Source of the DNA: an uncultured Clostridia bacterium
GTDB lineage: Bacteria; Bacillota; Clostridia; Christensenellales; Borkfalkiaceae
Direction of reading: 5' to 3'
Assembly (NCBI GenBank): GCA_934271255.1
Contig: CAKQQS010000002.1
Span: 62,001-126,000, forward strand
Length of the DNA: 64,000 nucleotides
Positions within the stretch are counted from its first letter, which is position 1; the number at the start of each line of letters is the position of its first letter. Below are positions 8,470 to 18,022 of the stretch, piece after piece. A program made the translations under genes and the position numbers. The notes below the pieces were generated by a model. That model searched no databases. It was not told where the DNA came from and saw only the letters and a program-made list of their open reading frames with translations.

Positions 8470-8498
8470 TTGCATTTATTTTGTAGAAAAAGTATAAT
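8470..8498 (+). promoter_or_regulatory. promoter of the flavoprotein-cmk-plsC-ispH operon
   Basis: TTGCAT (8470-8475), 17-base spacer, TATAAT (8493-8498), about 32 bases before the first start codon, which has TAGGA as Shine-Dalgarno. Confidence 0.82.
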
Positions 8499-8529
8499 AA
8501 AATAAGTATTTGATTTACGTAGGATTTTT

Positions 8530-9756
8530 ATGGAAAGGGTTATCGTAGTCGGCGCGGGCGCTTCGGGACTTGCCGCGGCGTATTCGTTTGCAAAAAACGG
8601 ACGTAGCGTTATTGTCGTTGAGAAAAACGAAAAAGCGGGCAGAAAAATATATATTTCGGGTAAAGGCAGGTGCAACATCACCAACAACTGCGCCGTTTCA
8701 GAGTTTGTTAAAAATATTGTGCGTAATCCTAAGTTTTTATATAGTTCGCTGAATGCTTTTACACCGCAAGATACGATTGATTTTTTCAATAATTTCGGGT
8801 GTGAATTAAAAACCGAACGAGGAAACAGAGTTTTTCCCGTTTCGGATAAATCGTCGGACATTATCGATTCGATGGTAAAGGCGTGCAGGTCGGTCGGTGT
8901 AAAGTTTAGGTTTTCTAATAAGGTTTTAGGCGTAAAAATTGCCGAAAACGGTGTTTTTACCGTAAAAACCACATGCGGGGAACTTGTTTCTGATAAGTTG
9001 GTTATAGCAACGGGCGGAAAAACCTATCCGCTAACGGGTAGTACGGGAGACGGCTATGCGTTTGCAAAATCGTTTGAGCATAAAGTAACGGATTTGAAAC
9101 CTTCTTTGATAGGGTTCGATACAAAAGAAAACTTTTGTGACGTTTACGGGTTAACGTTGAAAAACGTTTCGCTCAAAATAACGAATAAAAACGGTAAGGT
9201 TTTGTTTGACGAATTCGGCGAAACTGCATTCACGGACAAGGGAATAGCAGGTCCGTTGTTTATTAAGGCCTCGGCATATTTTTGTAGGGAAAATCCAAAA
9301 GATTTACGATTCTCGTTAGACCTGAAACCCGCTCTTGATTCCGATACTTTAAAAAACAGGTTTTTAAGAGAGTTCGAAACGCTTAAAAACAGAACGGTAA
9401 AAGAATGTCTGTATACGATGTTGCCGAAAAAGTTTATTTCGCAATTCCTTTTAAAAGCGCAAATTAAACCTGATAGAAAAATCGCGGAAGTGAGCGACGA
9501 AATGCTCGATAAACTTGTGTATACTATGAAAAACTTTAAAATCGACGTCGTTTCGCTTCGTCCGTTTGCCGAAGGAATAGTTACAAGCGGCGGGGTGGAC
9601 GTGAAGGAAGTCGATCCGAAAACAATGGAAAGTAAAAAAATTAAAGGACTATATTTCGTTGGCGAGATTTTGGACGTTGACGCTTTGACGGGCGGATACA
9701 ATTTGCAAATCGCGTTATCTACGGGTATGGCTTCGGGGAGAGTTTATGACAAATGA
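8530..9756 (+). CDS. HI0933/BaiN-family NAD(P)/FAD-dependent oxidoreductase
   Basis: Flavoprotein of 408 residues. The N-terminal dinucleotide fold is VVGAGASGLAAA (residues 6-17), followed by the family-specific KAGRKIYISGKGRCNITN block and a second ATGGKTYPLTGSTGDGY motif. The C-terminal FAD-binding segment reads GGYNLQIALSTGMASG. The family is widespread and mostly uncharacterised; one member (BaiN) acts in bile-acid 7-dehydroxylation, but this cannot be transferred here. It heads the operon, and its end overlaps cmk by 11 bases. Confidence 0.92.
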   Translation: MERVIVVGAGASGLAAAYSFAKNGRSVIVVEKNEKAGRKIYISGKGRCNITNNCAVSEFVKNIVRNPKFLYSSLNAFTPQDTIDFFNNFGCELKTERGNRVFPVSDKSSDIIDSMVKACRSVGVKFRFSNKVLGVKIAENGVFTVKTTCGELVSDKLVIATGGKTYPLTGSTGDGYAFAKSFEHKVTDLKPSLIGFDTKENFCDVYGLTLKNVSLKITNKNGKVLFDEFGETAFTDKGIAGPLFIKASAYFCRENPKDLRFSLDLKPALDSDTLKNRFLREFETLKNRTVKECLYTMLPKKFISQFLLKAQIKPDRKIAEVSDEMLDKLVYTMKNFKIDVVSLRPFAEGIVTSGGVDVKEVDPKTMESKKIKGLYFVGEILDVDALTGGYNLQIALSTGMASGRVYDK

Positions 9757-10420
9757 TATTTTGAACATTGCGTTGGACGGTCCGTCGGGGAGCGGAAAAA
9801 GTACGGTAGCCGATGTTCTGGCTGCAAAGTTGAATATTTTACATCTTGATACGGGAGCAATGTATAGAGCGGTCGCTTTGAAAGCGAAAAAACTAGGCGT
9901 TTCGGTTAACGACGAAAAATCCGTAGAAAATTACTTAAAAAACTTCGATTTGAAAATTGACGTAAAAAACGGAAAACAAGTAACCGTCTTAGACGGAATC
10001 GACGTTTCTGACGAGATACGTATGCCCGAGATTTCGATGATGGCTTCGGACGTGTCGAAACTAAAAGCGGTAAGAGTAAAGATGGTTGATATGCAACGTG
10101 AAATTGCTAATTCCGTTTCGTGTGTTTTAGACGGCAGAGATATAGGCACGTGCGTTATGCCTAACGCAAAATATAAGTTTTTTATTACGGCGTCGCCGGA
10201 AGTCAGAGCGAAAAGAAGATTTGGCGAATTAAAGGTTAAGGGGTACGACGTCGATTACGACGCGTTGCTGGAAGAAATTAAACAAAGAGATTACAACGAC
10301 GCTAATCGTGCGATTTCTCCGTTAAAACAAGCCGAAGACGCAATTTTAATCGATACCACGAATTTGAATAAAGAAGAAGTGGTTGCTGCTTTAATGGGGT
10401 ACATAACGGAGCAAAAATGA
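9746..10420 (+). CDS. cmk: cytidylate kinase
   Basis: Phosphorylates CMP and dCMP to the diphosphates; 224 residues. The P-loop GPSGSGKST is at 12-20, the nucleotide-binding LDTGAMYRAVA and the DGRDIGT motif are intact, and SASPEVRAKRR-type lid sequence (TASPEVRAKRRF) is present. The start lies inside the 3' end of the flavoprotein gene with GGGGAG upstream, and the stop overlaps plsC by 4 bases (ATGA). The cmk-plsC-ispH order is a standard Clostridia arrangement. Confidence 0.97.
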   Translation: MTNDILNIALDGPSGSGKSTVADVLAAKLNILHLDTGAMYRAVALKAKKLGVSVNDEKSVENYLKNFDLKIDVKNGKQVTVLDGIDVSDEIRMPEISMMASDVSKLKAVRVKMVDMQREIANSVSCVLDGRDIGTCVMPNAKYKFFITASPEVRAKRRFGELKVKGYDVDYDALLEEIKQRDYNDANRAISPLKQAEDAILIDTTNLNKEEVVAALMGYITEQK

Positions 10421-11025
10421 AAGGATTCAGACTATTTTTTAAACGAGTGGCGACTTTTATTGTTAAAATATTTTTTCCTTATAAAATGTACGGTACGGAA
10501 AATATTCCCGAGGGTAAATGCGTGATAGTGTGCAATCATTACGGGTTGTTGGATTTTGCTCCGTTTATGAGATTAAAAGATAAACGAACGTATTTTTTAG
10601 CAAAAGAAGAAGCTTTTAAAACTAAATGGATTGCCAGGTTTTTGCATAATTACGGCGCGATACCGGTAAACCGCGAAAGTTTGAGCGTAAACACGGTTAA
10701 AGAGTGTATAAAGGTCTTGAAAGATGATAAAAAGTTGGTTATCTTTCCCGAAGGAACGAGAAATAAGCACGGTGAAGAATTGCAACCGATAAAAGGCGGC
10801 GCGATAATGTTTGCGACCAGAACGAATTCGCCCGTCATTCCCGTTATGTACGCTCATAAACAAAAACTTTTTCGTAAGAGTAAAATTATCGTGGGGAAAC
10901 CTATCGATTTAAGCGAGTTTAACGGAAAAAAACTCAATTCTGACGATATTGATAAAATAACTGAAATCGTAAGTACCGAGATGATAAAGTTGCGTCAACG
11001 ACTTTTGATACAAATCGGTAAATAA
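10417..11025 (+). CDS. plsC: 1-acyl-sn-glycerol-3-phosphate acyltransferase
   Basis: Membrane-associated acyltransferase that makes phosphatidic acid; 202 residues. The catalytic HX4D motif is H41-D46 (NHYGLLD), followed by the substrate-binding FPEGTRN and the PVIPVMY motif. An amphipathic or hydrophobic N-terminal stretch (residues 5-21) probably docks it on the membrane. It is coupled to cmk by an ATGA overlap; ispH-rpsA begins 9 bases after its stop. Confidence 0.95.
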   Translation: MKGFRLFFKRVATFIVKIFFPYKMYGTENIPEGKCVIVCNHYGLLDFAPFMRLKDKRTYFLAKEEAFKTKWIARFLHNYGAIPVNRESLSVNTVKECIKVLKDDKKLVIFPEGTRNKHGEELQPIKGGAIMFATRTNSPVIPVMYAHKQKLFRKSKIIVGKPIDLSEFNGKKLNSDDIDKITEIVSTEMIKLRQRLLIQIGK

Positions 11026-11034
11026 GGAATATAA

Positions 11035-13182
11035 ATGAAAATTGTTTTAGCAAAGCATAACGGTTTTTGCGAAGGGGTTAAAAGGTCGGTAAACGCCGTC
11101 AAGACGTATCGAAACAAAGACGCATGTATTTTGGGCGAGTTGGTGCATAACTTGTCCGTAATACGAGAACTTGACGATTTGGGAATTAAAACGGTAAACA
11201 GTTTAGACGAAGTTGATACGAAAACCGTTTTCATAAAAGCGCACGGCGAAACCAAAGCTGTTTTAAACGAAGCGAAAAATCGCGGGCTGAACGTAGTTGA
11301 CTTGACTTGTCCGTTCGTTAAAAAAATACATAGTATAGTTGAAAAATATCACGGGCTCGGTTACGCGATAGTGATAATCGGCGACAGGAATCACGACGAG
11401 ATAAAAGGAATAAACGGGTGGTGCGACAACAAGGCTTATATCTTCGACGGGGATATCGATTTCGACTCGATAAAGGAAGATTCGGCGTGTATTGTCGTCC
11501 AAACGACCTATTCGCAGGAAAAATTTGAAAAAATTTTAAAAAATATTCCGAAAAATTTGTGTAAAAAAGTTGAAATATTTAAAACTATTTGTTATACTAC
11601 TATGGAGAGACAAAAAGAAGCCGAAGAAATAGCGAAAAATTGCGATGCGGTGCTTGTTATCGGCAGTTTGCAAAGTAGTAATACGAACAAACTGCAAGCA
11701 ATTTGCGAAAAGTATTGCGATAACGTGTTCAGGGTGGACAATTGTTTTTTAGTGGATTATAAAAAATTATGTAAATTTAAGAGTGTAGGGATTGTTTCGG
11801 GAGCGTCCACGCCGAATATGCAGTCCTTGGAGGTTTTTGTTAGTATGGAAAATGTCACAAATGTTGAAACATCAGAAGTCAACGCAAGCGTTGTAAGCGA
11901 AAAAGTAGAGCCCGTAACTTCGGCAATGGAAGAAGTTATGGAAAAAATGGCTGCTAAGCAACCGAAGTTCAGAGTAGGTCAAGTTTTGACGGCTACTATA
12001 TCTTTGGCTACGGATGATGGTTTAGCTTTGTATATTGGCAATACAAAAAAAGAGATACCTCTTTCCAAAGACGAAATGGACGGGGATTACAACAAGGCTG
12101 ACTGGGCGTCGAAAGTAGGCGACGAAATCGAAGTAATGATTATCGGCATAGATCCCGTTAAACTTTCTCAAAAAGCAATAAAGGCTTTGCAGGAAGAAGA
12201 AAAGGAAATCGACGAAATCGCTAACGGTAAAGTTTTCAACGTAACCGTTACTTCTACTAATAAAGGCGGTCTTATCGGAAAGTTCGGTAGTTACGTGGTA
12301 TTTATTCCGTCTTCGCAAATCAGAATCGGATTCGTTAAAGATCTCGATAAATACGTAGGCAAGACTTTAAGAGTTAAGGCTGAAAAGGTAGAAAGAGAAA
12401 AGAGAAAGCAAATCGTCGCTTCTCAAAGAGTTATTCTTCAAGAAGAGAAAGACGAAAGAGAAAAAGCAAAGGCTGAAAAAGAAGAAGCGTTCTTCAATGC
12501 GATTAAAGAAGGGGACGTTATCAGCGGAGAAGTCGTAAGATTTGCGGCGTTCGGCGCGTTTGTTTCCGTAAACGGATTCGATTGCCTTGCTCATATTTCC
12601 GACCTTTCTTGGACGGGTGTTAAGGAATGTTCCGACGTTCTGGAACTCAATAAAAAATATGACTTTGTTATTTTGAAAATAGACAGAGATGCTAAAAAGG
12701 TTTCTTTGGGTTATAAACAATTACAACCCAAACCTTGGGATCTCGTACCCGAAAAGTATGCGATAGGCGATATCGTTCACGGTAAAGTCGTCAGACTCGT
12801 TTCTTTCGGCGCGTTCGTAGAAATCGAAAAAGGCGTTGACGGTTTGGTTCACGTTTCTCAAATATCTCACGACTGGCTTGAAAGCCCCGTCGGCGCGTTG
12901 GAAGTCGGTCAGGAAGTCGACGCTAAGATATTGAATATCGACCTTGAAAAACAAAAGATTACGTTATCTATAAAAGCGCTTAGTCCCGAACCCGAAGAGA
13001 AAAAAACGAATCCCAACAAACCGCAAAGAGCGCCTAAGGCAGAAGGCGAAGAAAACGCTGAAAAGCCCAAAAGAAAACCCAGAGCGCCCAAAGTTGAAGA
13101 CGACGGCGAAATGAGAAGTTGGCAAGACAATCAATCCAGCGGCGCATCGATTGCCGAAATGATTGCAAACCTTGATAAATAA
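11035..13182 (+). CDS. ispH: IspH-ribosomal protein S1 fusion (HMBPP reductase / S1 domains)
   Basis: Two-part protein of 715 residues. Residues 1-280 are 4-hydroxy-3-methylbut-2-enyl diphosphate reductase, the last step of the MEP isoprenoid pathway, with the three [4Fe-4S] cysteines C12, C92 and C186. A linker at about 280-310 leads to four S1 RNA-binding repeats (about 315-385, 400-465, 490-560 and 575-650) and a Lys/Pro/Glu-rich tail. The fusion is known in Clostridia. The S1 part probably acts in mRNA binding at the ribosome; why it is fused to IspH is not understood. No internal stop or frameshift is seen. A strong terminator follows. Confidence 0.97.
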   Translation: MKIVLAKHNGFCEGVKRSVNAVKTYRNKDACILGELVHNLSVIRELDDLGIKTVNSLDEVDTKTVFIKAHGETKAVLNEAKNRGLNVVDLTCPFVKKIHSIVEKYHGLGYAIVIIGDRNHDEIKGINGWCDNKAYIFDGDIDFDSIKEDSACIVVQTTYSQEKFEKILKNIPKNLCKKVEIFKTICYTTMERQKEAEEIAKNCDAVLVIGSLQSSNTNKLQAICEKYCDNVFRVDNCFLVDYKKLCKFKSVGIVSGASTPNMQSLEVFVSMENVTNVETSEVNASVVSEKVEPVTSAMEEVMEKMAAKQPKFRVGQVLTATISLATDDGLALYIGNTKKEIPLSKDEMDGDYNKADWASKVGDEIEVMIIGIDPVKLSQKAIKALQEEEKEIDEIANGKVFNVTVTSTNKGGLIGKFGSYVVFIPSSQIRIGFVKDLDKYVGKTLRVKAEKVEREKRKQIVASQRVILQEEKDEREKAKAEKEEAFFNAIKEGDVISGEVVRFAAFGAFVSVNGFDCLAHISDLSWTGVKECSDVLELNKKYDFVILKIDRDAKKVSLGYKQLQPKPWDLVPEKYAIGDIVHGKVVRLVSFGAFVEIEKGVDGLVHVSQISHDWLESPVGALEVGQEVDAKILNIDLEKQKITLSIKALSPEPEEKKTNPNKPQRAPKAEGEENAEKPKRKPRAPKVEDDGEMRSWQDNQSSGASIAEMIANLDK

Positions 13183-13195
13183 TTTTTAAAAGTTC

Positions 13196-13221
13196 AAGAC
13201 CGCTTGTAACAAAGCGGTCTT
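13196..13221 (+). terminator. terminator after ispH-rpsA
   Basis: AAGACCGCTT / AAGCGGTCTT perfect 10-base stem with a short loop, followed by TATTTT. Confidence 0.9.
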
Positions 13222-13285
13222 TATTTTGCGCTAAAATATTTTATTAAAAAATTATGGTATTTTTTATGAATATTTTAAAAATATG

Positions 13286-13314
13286 TTGCATAACTGCATA
13301 AATTGTTGTATACT
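13286..13314 (+). promoter_or_regulatory. nadK-argR-recN promoter
   Basis: TTGCAT (13286-13291), 17-base spacer, TATACT (13309-13314), about 50 bases before the nadK start. No obvious ARG-box palindrome overlaps it. Confidence 0.8.
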
Positions 13315-13363
13315 TAATGCTGTAAGTAAAAACAAATAAAAGTTGTAAAATAACGGTGTGAAA

Positions 13364-14155
13364 ATGAGATTTGGTATTTTTACAAACAAAACCGACGTTG
13401 ATTTGAATAGTTTTTACGCTATTTTAAAGAAAGAAAAAATCGAATATTCGTTAATCGACGCAAAGAGTGATTTGTCTGATATCGATTACGCTTGGGTGTT
13501 CGGCGGGGACGGTACCGTTTTGCATATAGCGACGGTGCTTGCCGCTAAAAATATACCTGCCGTTTGCGTAAATTGCGGGCACGTCGGTTTTTTGACGGAT
13601 TTTGAGTTTGACGAATTAGAAGACGCGGTTCAGCTTTTGCTGGGTAACAAGTTGAAAAGATTATCGAGAATGCTTATAGACGTAATGTTTTCAGATTTAA
13701 AAGTTACGGCGTTAAACGAACTCGTCATTCAACGCAACAATTTGAATGAAAACGGCGAAATGATTTTAGATTTAGGCGTATATGTTAACGGTCAACTTGC
13801 CGATGAAATAGTCGGAGACGGTGTTATCGTTACGACGCCGTCCGGTTCGACGGCGTACAGTCTTTCGGCGGGGGGCTCGATTTTATCACCCGACGTAAAC
13901 GCAATCGGAATAACGCCCGTTTGCGCGCATTCGCTTCATAACAGACCTATCGCATGCGCAAGCGAAAGCGAAGTTTGTATTAAAAATATATCAAAAAGTT
14001 CTGCGTACGTTACCGTTGACGGAATTATGCTGGGGGATTTAAAAGTAAACGAAACCGTAACGGTAACGAAATCCTACAACGTTTTTACTACGCTAATCAA
14101 ACAAAACTCTAATTTCTTTGAAAAACTCAACAAGAAATTAAACAGGAGGGGATAA
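13364..14155 (+). CDS. nadK: NAD kinase
   Basis: ATP-dependent phosphorylation of NAD to NADP; 263 residues. The GGDGTVLHIA motif and the NCGHVGFLTDFE and TTPSGSTAYSLSAGG signatures are intact. I prefer the ATG at 13364 over the in-frame GTG six bases earlier, because GGTG lies 5 bases before the ATG and nothing suitable precedes the GTG. The stop overlaps the argR start (TAATG), giving the coupled nadK-argR-recN unit. Confidence 0.95.
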   Translation: MRFGIFTNKTDVDLNSFYAILKKEKIEYSLIDAKSDLSDIDYAWVFGGDGTVLHIATVLAAKNIPAVCVNCGHVGFLTDFEFDELEDAVQLLLGNKLKRLSRMLIDVMFSDLKVTALNELVIQRNNLNENGEMILDLGVYVNGQLADEIVGDGVIVTTPSGSTAYSLSAGGSILSPDVNAIGITPVCAHSLHNRPIACASESEVCIKNISKSSAYVTVDGIMLGDLKVNETVTVTKSYNVFTTLIKQNSNFFEKLNKKLNRRG

Positions 14156-14604
14156 TGAATAAGAAACAGCGTCTGAATTATATAATTGACGTAATAAACG
14201 ACCAAGAAGTGGCGACCCAGGAAGAACTTGCTGCCATTCTTACGGATGCGGGGCTTGACGTAACGCAAGCGACGGTATCGAGAGATATAAATGAATTAGG
14301 ACTTAAAAAGACAACGGGTACGGTTAAAAAGTTTAAATATTATTTGCCGAAAATAAACATTTCAAACGAAGATCGCCGTATGACCGATTTGCTTTCTAAT
14401 ATAGTAATTTCGCTTGAAGCGGTGAATAATTTGGTCGTGGTAAAAACTTTGAGCGGAAACGCAAGTTCCGCGGGAGTTATCATAGATAAACTCGATATAA
14501 AAAACGTTTTAGGAACAATCGCGGGGGACGACACGTTGCTGTTGATAGCAAGGGACGACCGCTCTGCGAAAGATATTGTCGTTAAAATAAAGGAAATATT
14601 ATAA
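14155..14604 (+). CDS. argR: arginine repressor
   Basis: Arginine-responsive DNA-binding regulator of 149 residues, hexameric in the family. The N-terminal winged helix includes TQEELAAILTDAGLDVTQATVSRDINELGL; the C-terminal arginine-binding and oligomerisation part contains VVKTLSGNASSAGVIID and GTIAGDDTLL. AGGAGG precedes the ATG. Its position between nadK and recN is a conserved Firmicute arrangement, and no arginine biosynthesis genes are in this window. Confidence 0.96.
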   Translation: MNKKQRLNYIIDVINDQEVATQEELAAILTDAGLDVTQATVSRDINELGLKKTTGTVKKFKYYLPKINISNEDRRMTDLLSNIVISLEAVNNLVVVKTLSGNASSAGVIIDKLDIKNVLGTIAGDDTLLLIARDDRSAKDIVVKIKEIL

Positions 14605-16296
14605 ATGCTGGTAAATCTTACGATAAAAAACGTGGCGTTAATCGATTTTGCCGAGATTGACTTTACGGAAAAACTTAACGTTTTATCGGGAGAAACGGGA
14701 GCGGGTAAATCGGTTATCATAGATTCTTTGAACTTTGTGTTGGGTGCGAAAGCGGATAAAAACATGATAAAGCACGGCGAAAAAGAAGCCGTTGTCAAGG
14801 CTATGTTTGATTTGTCCGAAAGCAGCAGGGCGCACGATATTTTGCAAGAATACGATATTGACGACGACGCCGTTCTGATATCGCGTAAACTCGATATAAA
14901 CGGAAAAAGCGAAATCAGAGTTAACGGCAGTGTGCTGACGGCTACCGTAATGAGAAAAATTACAAGCCTTTTGGTAGATTTGCACGGACAAAGCGAACAT
15001 TTTTCCTTGATTAAAGAAAGCGCGCAATTGAGTTTGATTGATAACCTTTCGGACGAGATTATAAGGGTTAAGGACGATTTAGCGGGTGCTTACAAGGAAT
15101 ACAAGTCTGTTTTAAAGCATATCGACGAATTAGGCGGCGATGAGAGTTCCAGAGCAATAAAAATCGACGTCTTGTCATACCAAATCAACGAGATAAAAAA
15201 CGCCGACTTAAAAGAAAACGAAGAAGAAGAGTTGCTCGGGTTAAGAGAAAAAATAAAAAATCAAGAAAAGATTTTAGACGGTTTAGGCTCGGCGTTTGGT
15301 TCGATTTCAAGTGAAGGCGGGGCGGAAGATACTTTGCAAAACGCGTTGTCGTGCACGTCAAGGCTTTCGCGTTTCGGCGACGAATATTCGTCTTTACACG
15401 ATAGGTTGGATGCGGTTTTAACCGAAATACAAGACATATCGTCAACTCTGAACGACATGATCGGCGAGTTTGATTTTTCGCCGAACGATGCCGATAAAAT
15501 CGAAGCAAGACTTGATTTGATAAAGAGTTTAAAGAAAAAATACGGCAAAAATTATCAAGAAATCGTTGATTTTTTAATGAAAGCCGAAAAAGAACTCGAA
15601 GCGTTAAACTCCTTTGATGTTTTGGCTGAAAGATATCTTAAACAAAAAGCGGAATACGAGAAAATACTTGCCGAAAAATATGACGTTTTACATAATTTGA
15701 GAGTTGAAACGGCAAAAAATCTTGCTGCTTCGATTTTGAAAGAACTTAAAGAGTTGGGTATGAAAAACGCTACGTTTGAGATTAGGTTTAACGAAGTGAA
15801 CGAAGTTACCTACGATTCCGCGAACGGATACGATAGCGTCGCTTTTATGTTCAGCGCAAACAAGGGAGAACCCGCAAAAGAGTTGTCGAAAATAATCAGC
15901 GGCGGCGAGTTGAGTCGGTTTATGTTAGCTGTTAAAACTCAGACCGCAAAAGCGCAAGACGTCGGGACGTTCGTCTTTGACGAAATCGACGTCGGAATAA
16001 GCGGCGAGACGGCTATGATTGTCGCTGAAAAGTTTGCTAAGATTTCTCAAAGTACACAAATTATTGCAATTTCTCATTTGCCGCAAGTTTCGGCAATGGC
16101 TGATCAAGCAATTTTAATTAAAAAGACGGAAGACGACTCAAAAACGCATACAAACGTTATTACGCTTGACGAATTCGGCAAACTCAATGAAGTCGCGCGA
16201 CTTACGGGCGGTGGCGTAAATAGCGGAAAGGCAAAAGAACTTGCAAAAGAATTGATAGATTTTTGCAACGATTTTAAAACAAGCATAGCAAATTAA
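14605..16296 (+). CDS. recN: DNA repair protein RecN
   Basis: SMC-like ATPase acting early in double-strand break repair; 563 residues. Walker A is GETGAGKS (29-36), a long coiled coil occupies about 150-390, and the ABC signature SGGELSRFMLA, Walker B (FVFDEIDVGISG) and the D-loop/His switch follow. The ATG comes directly after the argR stop with AAGGA upstream. Expression probably depends on the nadK promoter; no LexA-type box is seen next to this gene. Confidence 0.97.
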   Translation: MLVNLTIKNVALIDFAEIDFTEKLNVLSGETGAGKSVIIDSLNFVLGAKADKNMIKHGEKEAVVKAMFDLSESSRAHDILQEYDIDDDAVLISRKLDINGKSEIRVNGSVLTATVMRKITSLLVDLHGQSEHFSLIKESAQLSLIDNLSDEIIRVKDDLAGAYKEYKSVLKHIDELGGDESSRAIKIDVLSYQINEIKNADLKENEEEELLGLREKIKNQEKILDGLGSAFGSISSEGGAEDTLQNALSCTSRLSRFGDEYSSLHDRLDAVLTEIQDISSTLNDMIGEFDFSPNDADKIEARLDLIKSLKKKYGKNYQEIVDFLMKAEKELEALNSFDVLAERYLKQKAEYEKILAEKYDVLHNLRVETAKNLAASILKELKELGMKNATFEIRFNEVNEVTYDSANGYDSVAFMFSANKGEPAKELSKIISGGELSRFMLAVKTQTAKAQDVGTFVFDEIDVGISGETAMIVAEKFAKISQSTQIIAISHLPQVSAMADQAILIKKTEDDSKTHTNVITLDEFGKLNEVARLTGGGVNSGKAKELAKELIDFCNDFKTSIAN

Positions 16297-16306
16297 GCAA
16301 TTAAAG

Positions 16307-16329
16307 TCAGGCGAAAGCCTGATTTTTTT
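16307..16329 (+). terminator. terminator after recN
   Basis: TCAGGC-GAAA-GCCTGA hairpin (16307-16322) followed by seven T's. Confidence 0.93.
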
Positions 16330-16358
16330 GTATAAAGATTATACAATAGCACACAATA
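16330..16358 (+). promoter_or_regulatory. candidate forespore (SigG-like) promoter of spoIVB
   Basis: GTATA (16330-16334), 17-base spacer, CACAATA (16352-16358), one mismatch from the SigG -10 pattern CATWMTA, about 12 bases after the recN terminator. B. subtilis spoIVB is known to be forespore-expressed; assignment here is inference from pattern. Confidence 0.4.
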
Positions 16359-16376
16359 TTTGTGTTTGAGGTGCGT

Positions 16377-17360
16377 ATGAAGAAGAAAATATTGCTAACT
16401 TGTTTGATAACCGTAATTTTGTCGATTATGACTTTTTCCGTCAATACGGTTGCGTATGCGGAAAAATGTGACTACTATCTGGGCGGATTTCCGATAGGTT
16501 TTTCTATAAATACCGAAGGTGTAAGCGTGTTAGGTTTCTCGAAAAGCGCGGATGGGGAAGAAGATAAAAATATTAAATTGAAAGTTGGTGATACGATATT
16601 AGAAATAAACGGGCAAAAGATTTACAATGCCGAAGATATCGAAAATTGTTTAAAAGATTATTTCGTAGGCGATTTAGTGATAATAAAATACGAACGCAAC
16701 GGAGCGGTTTATTATACGGAAGCCGAACCGTTTTTGGATAATTACGGTAAATATCGGTTAGGTTTGTACGTCAGAAACAACGTGAGCGGAATAGGCACGG
16801 TAACGTACGTAAGAAGCGATAATACTTACGCTTCTTTGGGACATCCCGTATTAAATGAGAACGGACAAATAGTAAAAATCGTTGGCGGCGACTGTTTTGC
16901 GTGCAATATTTCGGGAATTATACGGGGAAAAAAGGGGAGTCCCGGAGAACTCGAAGGGATTTTTATAAAAGATAAACCGATAGGAACTGTTTTGCAAAAC
17001 AAAACCACCGGCGTATACGGGGTTTTTACGGATAAAACGTCTTTTAATAAAGATAAAATAGATTTGGAATATAACGCAAAGCCGGGCAAGGCGTATATTT
17101 ATACTACGACAGACGGATATTTGCCTAAAAAGTACGTTATAAGCATTGTTAAATGCGATTATAAAAACGCCAACAATAAAAACTTTGTAATAAAAATATC
17201 CGACGAAGAACTTATCAAAGAAACGGGCGGAATAGTGCAGGGGATGAGCGGAAGTCCGATTGTCCAAAACGGCAAACTCGTCGGCGCGATTACGCACGTT
17301 TTTGTAAACGATCCGACAAGGGGATTCGGAATAGCGATAGAAAATATGATAAACGAATAA
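16377..17360 (+). CDS. spoIVB: SpoIVB-type serine peptidase
   Basis: Sporulation signalling protease (S55 family), 327 residues. In B. subtilis it is secreted from the forespore to trigger SigK activation. An N-terminal signal anchor (about 4-24) is followed by a PDZ domain (about 50-115) and the S55 domain, with the GHP histidine motif and the catalytic serine S293 in GMSGSP. The ATG at 16377 has GAGGTG just upstream and is preferred over an in-frame GTG at 16362. Neither spo0A nor spoIVFB follows it here, although spo0A is the usual neighbour. A site-2 protease lies 2 kb downstream, but it is of a different subtype. Confidence 0.93.
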   Translation: MKKKILLTCLITVILSIMTFSVNTVAYAEKCDYYLGGFPIGFSINTEGVSVLGFSKSADGEEDKNIKLKVGDTILEINGQKIYNAEDIENCLKDYFVGDLVIIKYERNGAVYYTEAEPFLDNYGKYRLGLYVRNNVSGIGTVTYVRSDNTYASLGHPVLNENGQIVKIVGGDCFACNISGIIRGKKGSPGELEGIFIKDKPIGTVLQNKTTGVYGVFTDKTSFNKDKIDLEYNAKPGKAYIYTTTDGYLPKKYVISIVKCDYKNANNKNFVIKISDEELIKETGGIVQGMSGSPIVQNGKLVGAITHVFVNDPTRGFGIAIENMINE

Positions 17361-17389
17361 TTTGTCGATTCAATATCATATATTATTCT

Positions 17390-17998
17390 ATGATGTTTTT
17401 TAACTTATCTCTTAAAAGTTTATATATAGAGATTGCAGACGTTCTGAAACGAAGAAAGGTTTTTGCAATTATATTATTAATTGTGAGCCTCATCGGGGCA
17501 GTTGGGGGAATAACGATAAAAAAGACAGGCGTGTATTTTAAAGGAGTGGATTACGAATACTTCTTAAAATACTCGCTTGTTTGCGTAAACGAAAAAATCG
17601 GTAAGGTATTATTAAGCGGCGCTTTGACGATTTTGTGCAATTTTATATTCGTTTTATTGTTTTCTTTTTGTAAGTACTTGTCGCCGATAGTTGTCTTTAT
17701 CTGTTTTGTTAAAAGTTTTGCGCTTACGCAAACGTTTATTGTATTTTATGAACTATTAGGGCTGATAAACTTTTTAGCGCTTGCGATTCTCTTGTTGCCG
17801 TTTGAGATTTTGTTTAACGCAATATACGTCTTTTCTTTTATTGTGGCGGGGGACGTAAGTAAAACGTGCGAAACAAATCGGGTAAAAATCGCATTGCTCA
17901 GGGCGGGCGTTTTGTTTTTAATCTCTTTAACAATTTATGTTTTATCGATTTTTATCGTTAGAATACTGTTTATTGTTTTGTATTCAAAAACACTATAA
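17390..17998 (+). CDS. multi-pass membrane protein, possibly SpoIIM-like
   Basis: 202 residues with about five hydrophobic segments (about 23-42, 62-85, 92-110, 122-155 and 172-198) and little else. Position between spoIVB and dacF, length and topology are those of stage II sporulation protein M, a component of the engulfment peptidoglycan machinery. The sequence itself lacks a motif I can recognise, so SpoIIM is a contextual guess. ATGATG starts the frame without a Shine-Dalgarno; TATTAT ends 6 bases before the second ATG. A plain polytopic membrane protein of unknown role is the alternative. Confidence 0.5.
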   Translation: MMFFNLSLKSLYIEIADVLKRRKVFAIILLIVSLIGAVGGITIKKTGVYFKGVDYEYFLKYSLVCVNEKIGKVLLSGALTILCNFIFVLLFSFCKYLSPIVVFICFVKSFALTQTFIVFYELLGLINFLALAILLLPFEILFNAIYVFSFIVAGDVSKTCETNRVKIALLRAGVLFLISLTIYVLSIFIVRILFIVLYSKTL

Positions 17999-18022
17999 AA
18001 TTACTAAGAAAATATTATATAA

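Noticed and set aside
13286..13363. ARG box in the nadK-argR-recN promoter
   Set aside because: No pair of recognisable ARG half-sites could be found around the -35/-10.
17358..17393. SigE-like promoter (CATATATT) before the SpoIIM-like gene
   Set aside because: The -35 match is poor and the region is too AT-rich for the hexamer to be informative.
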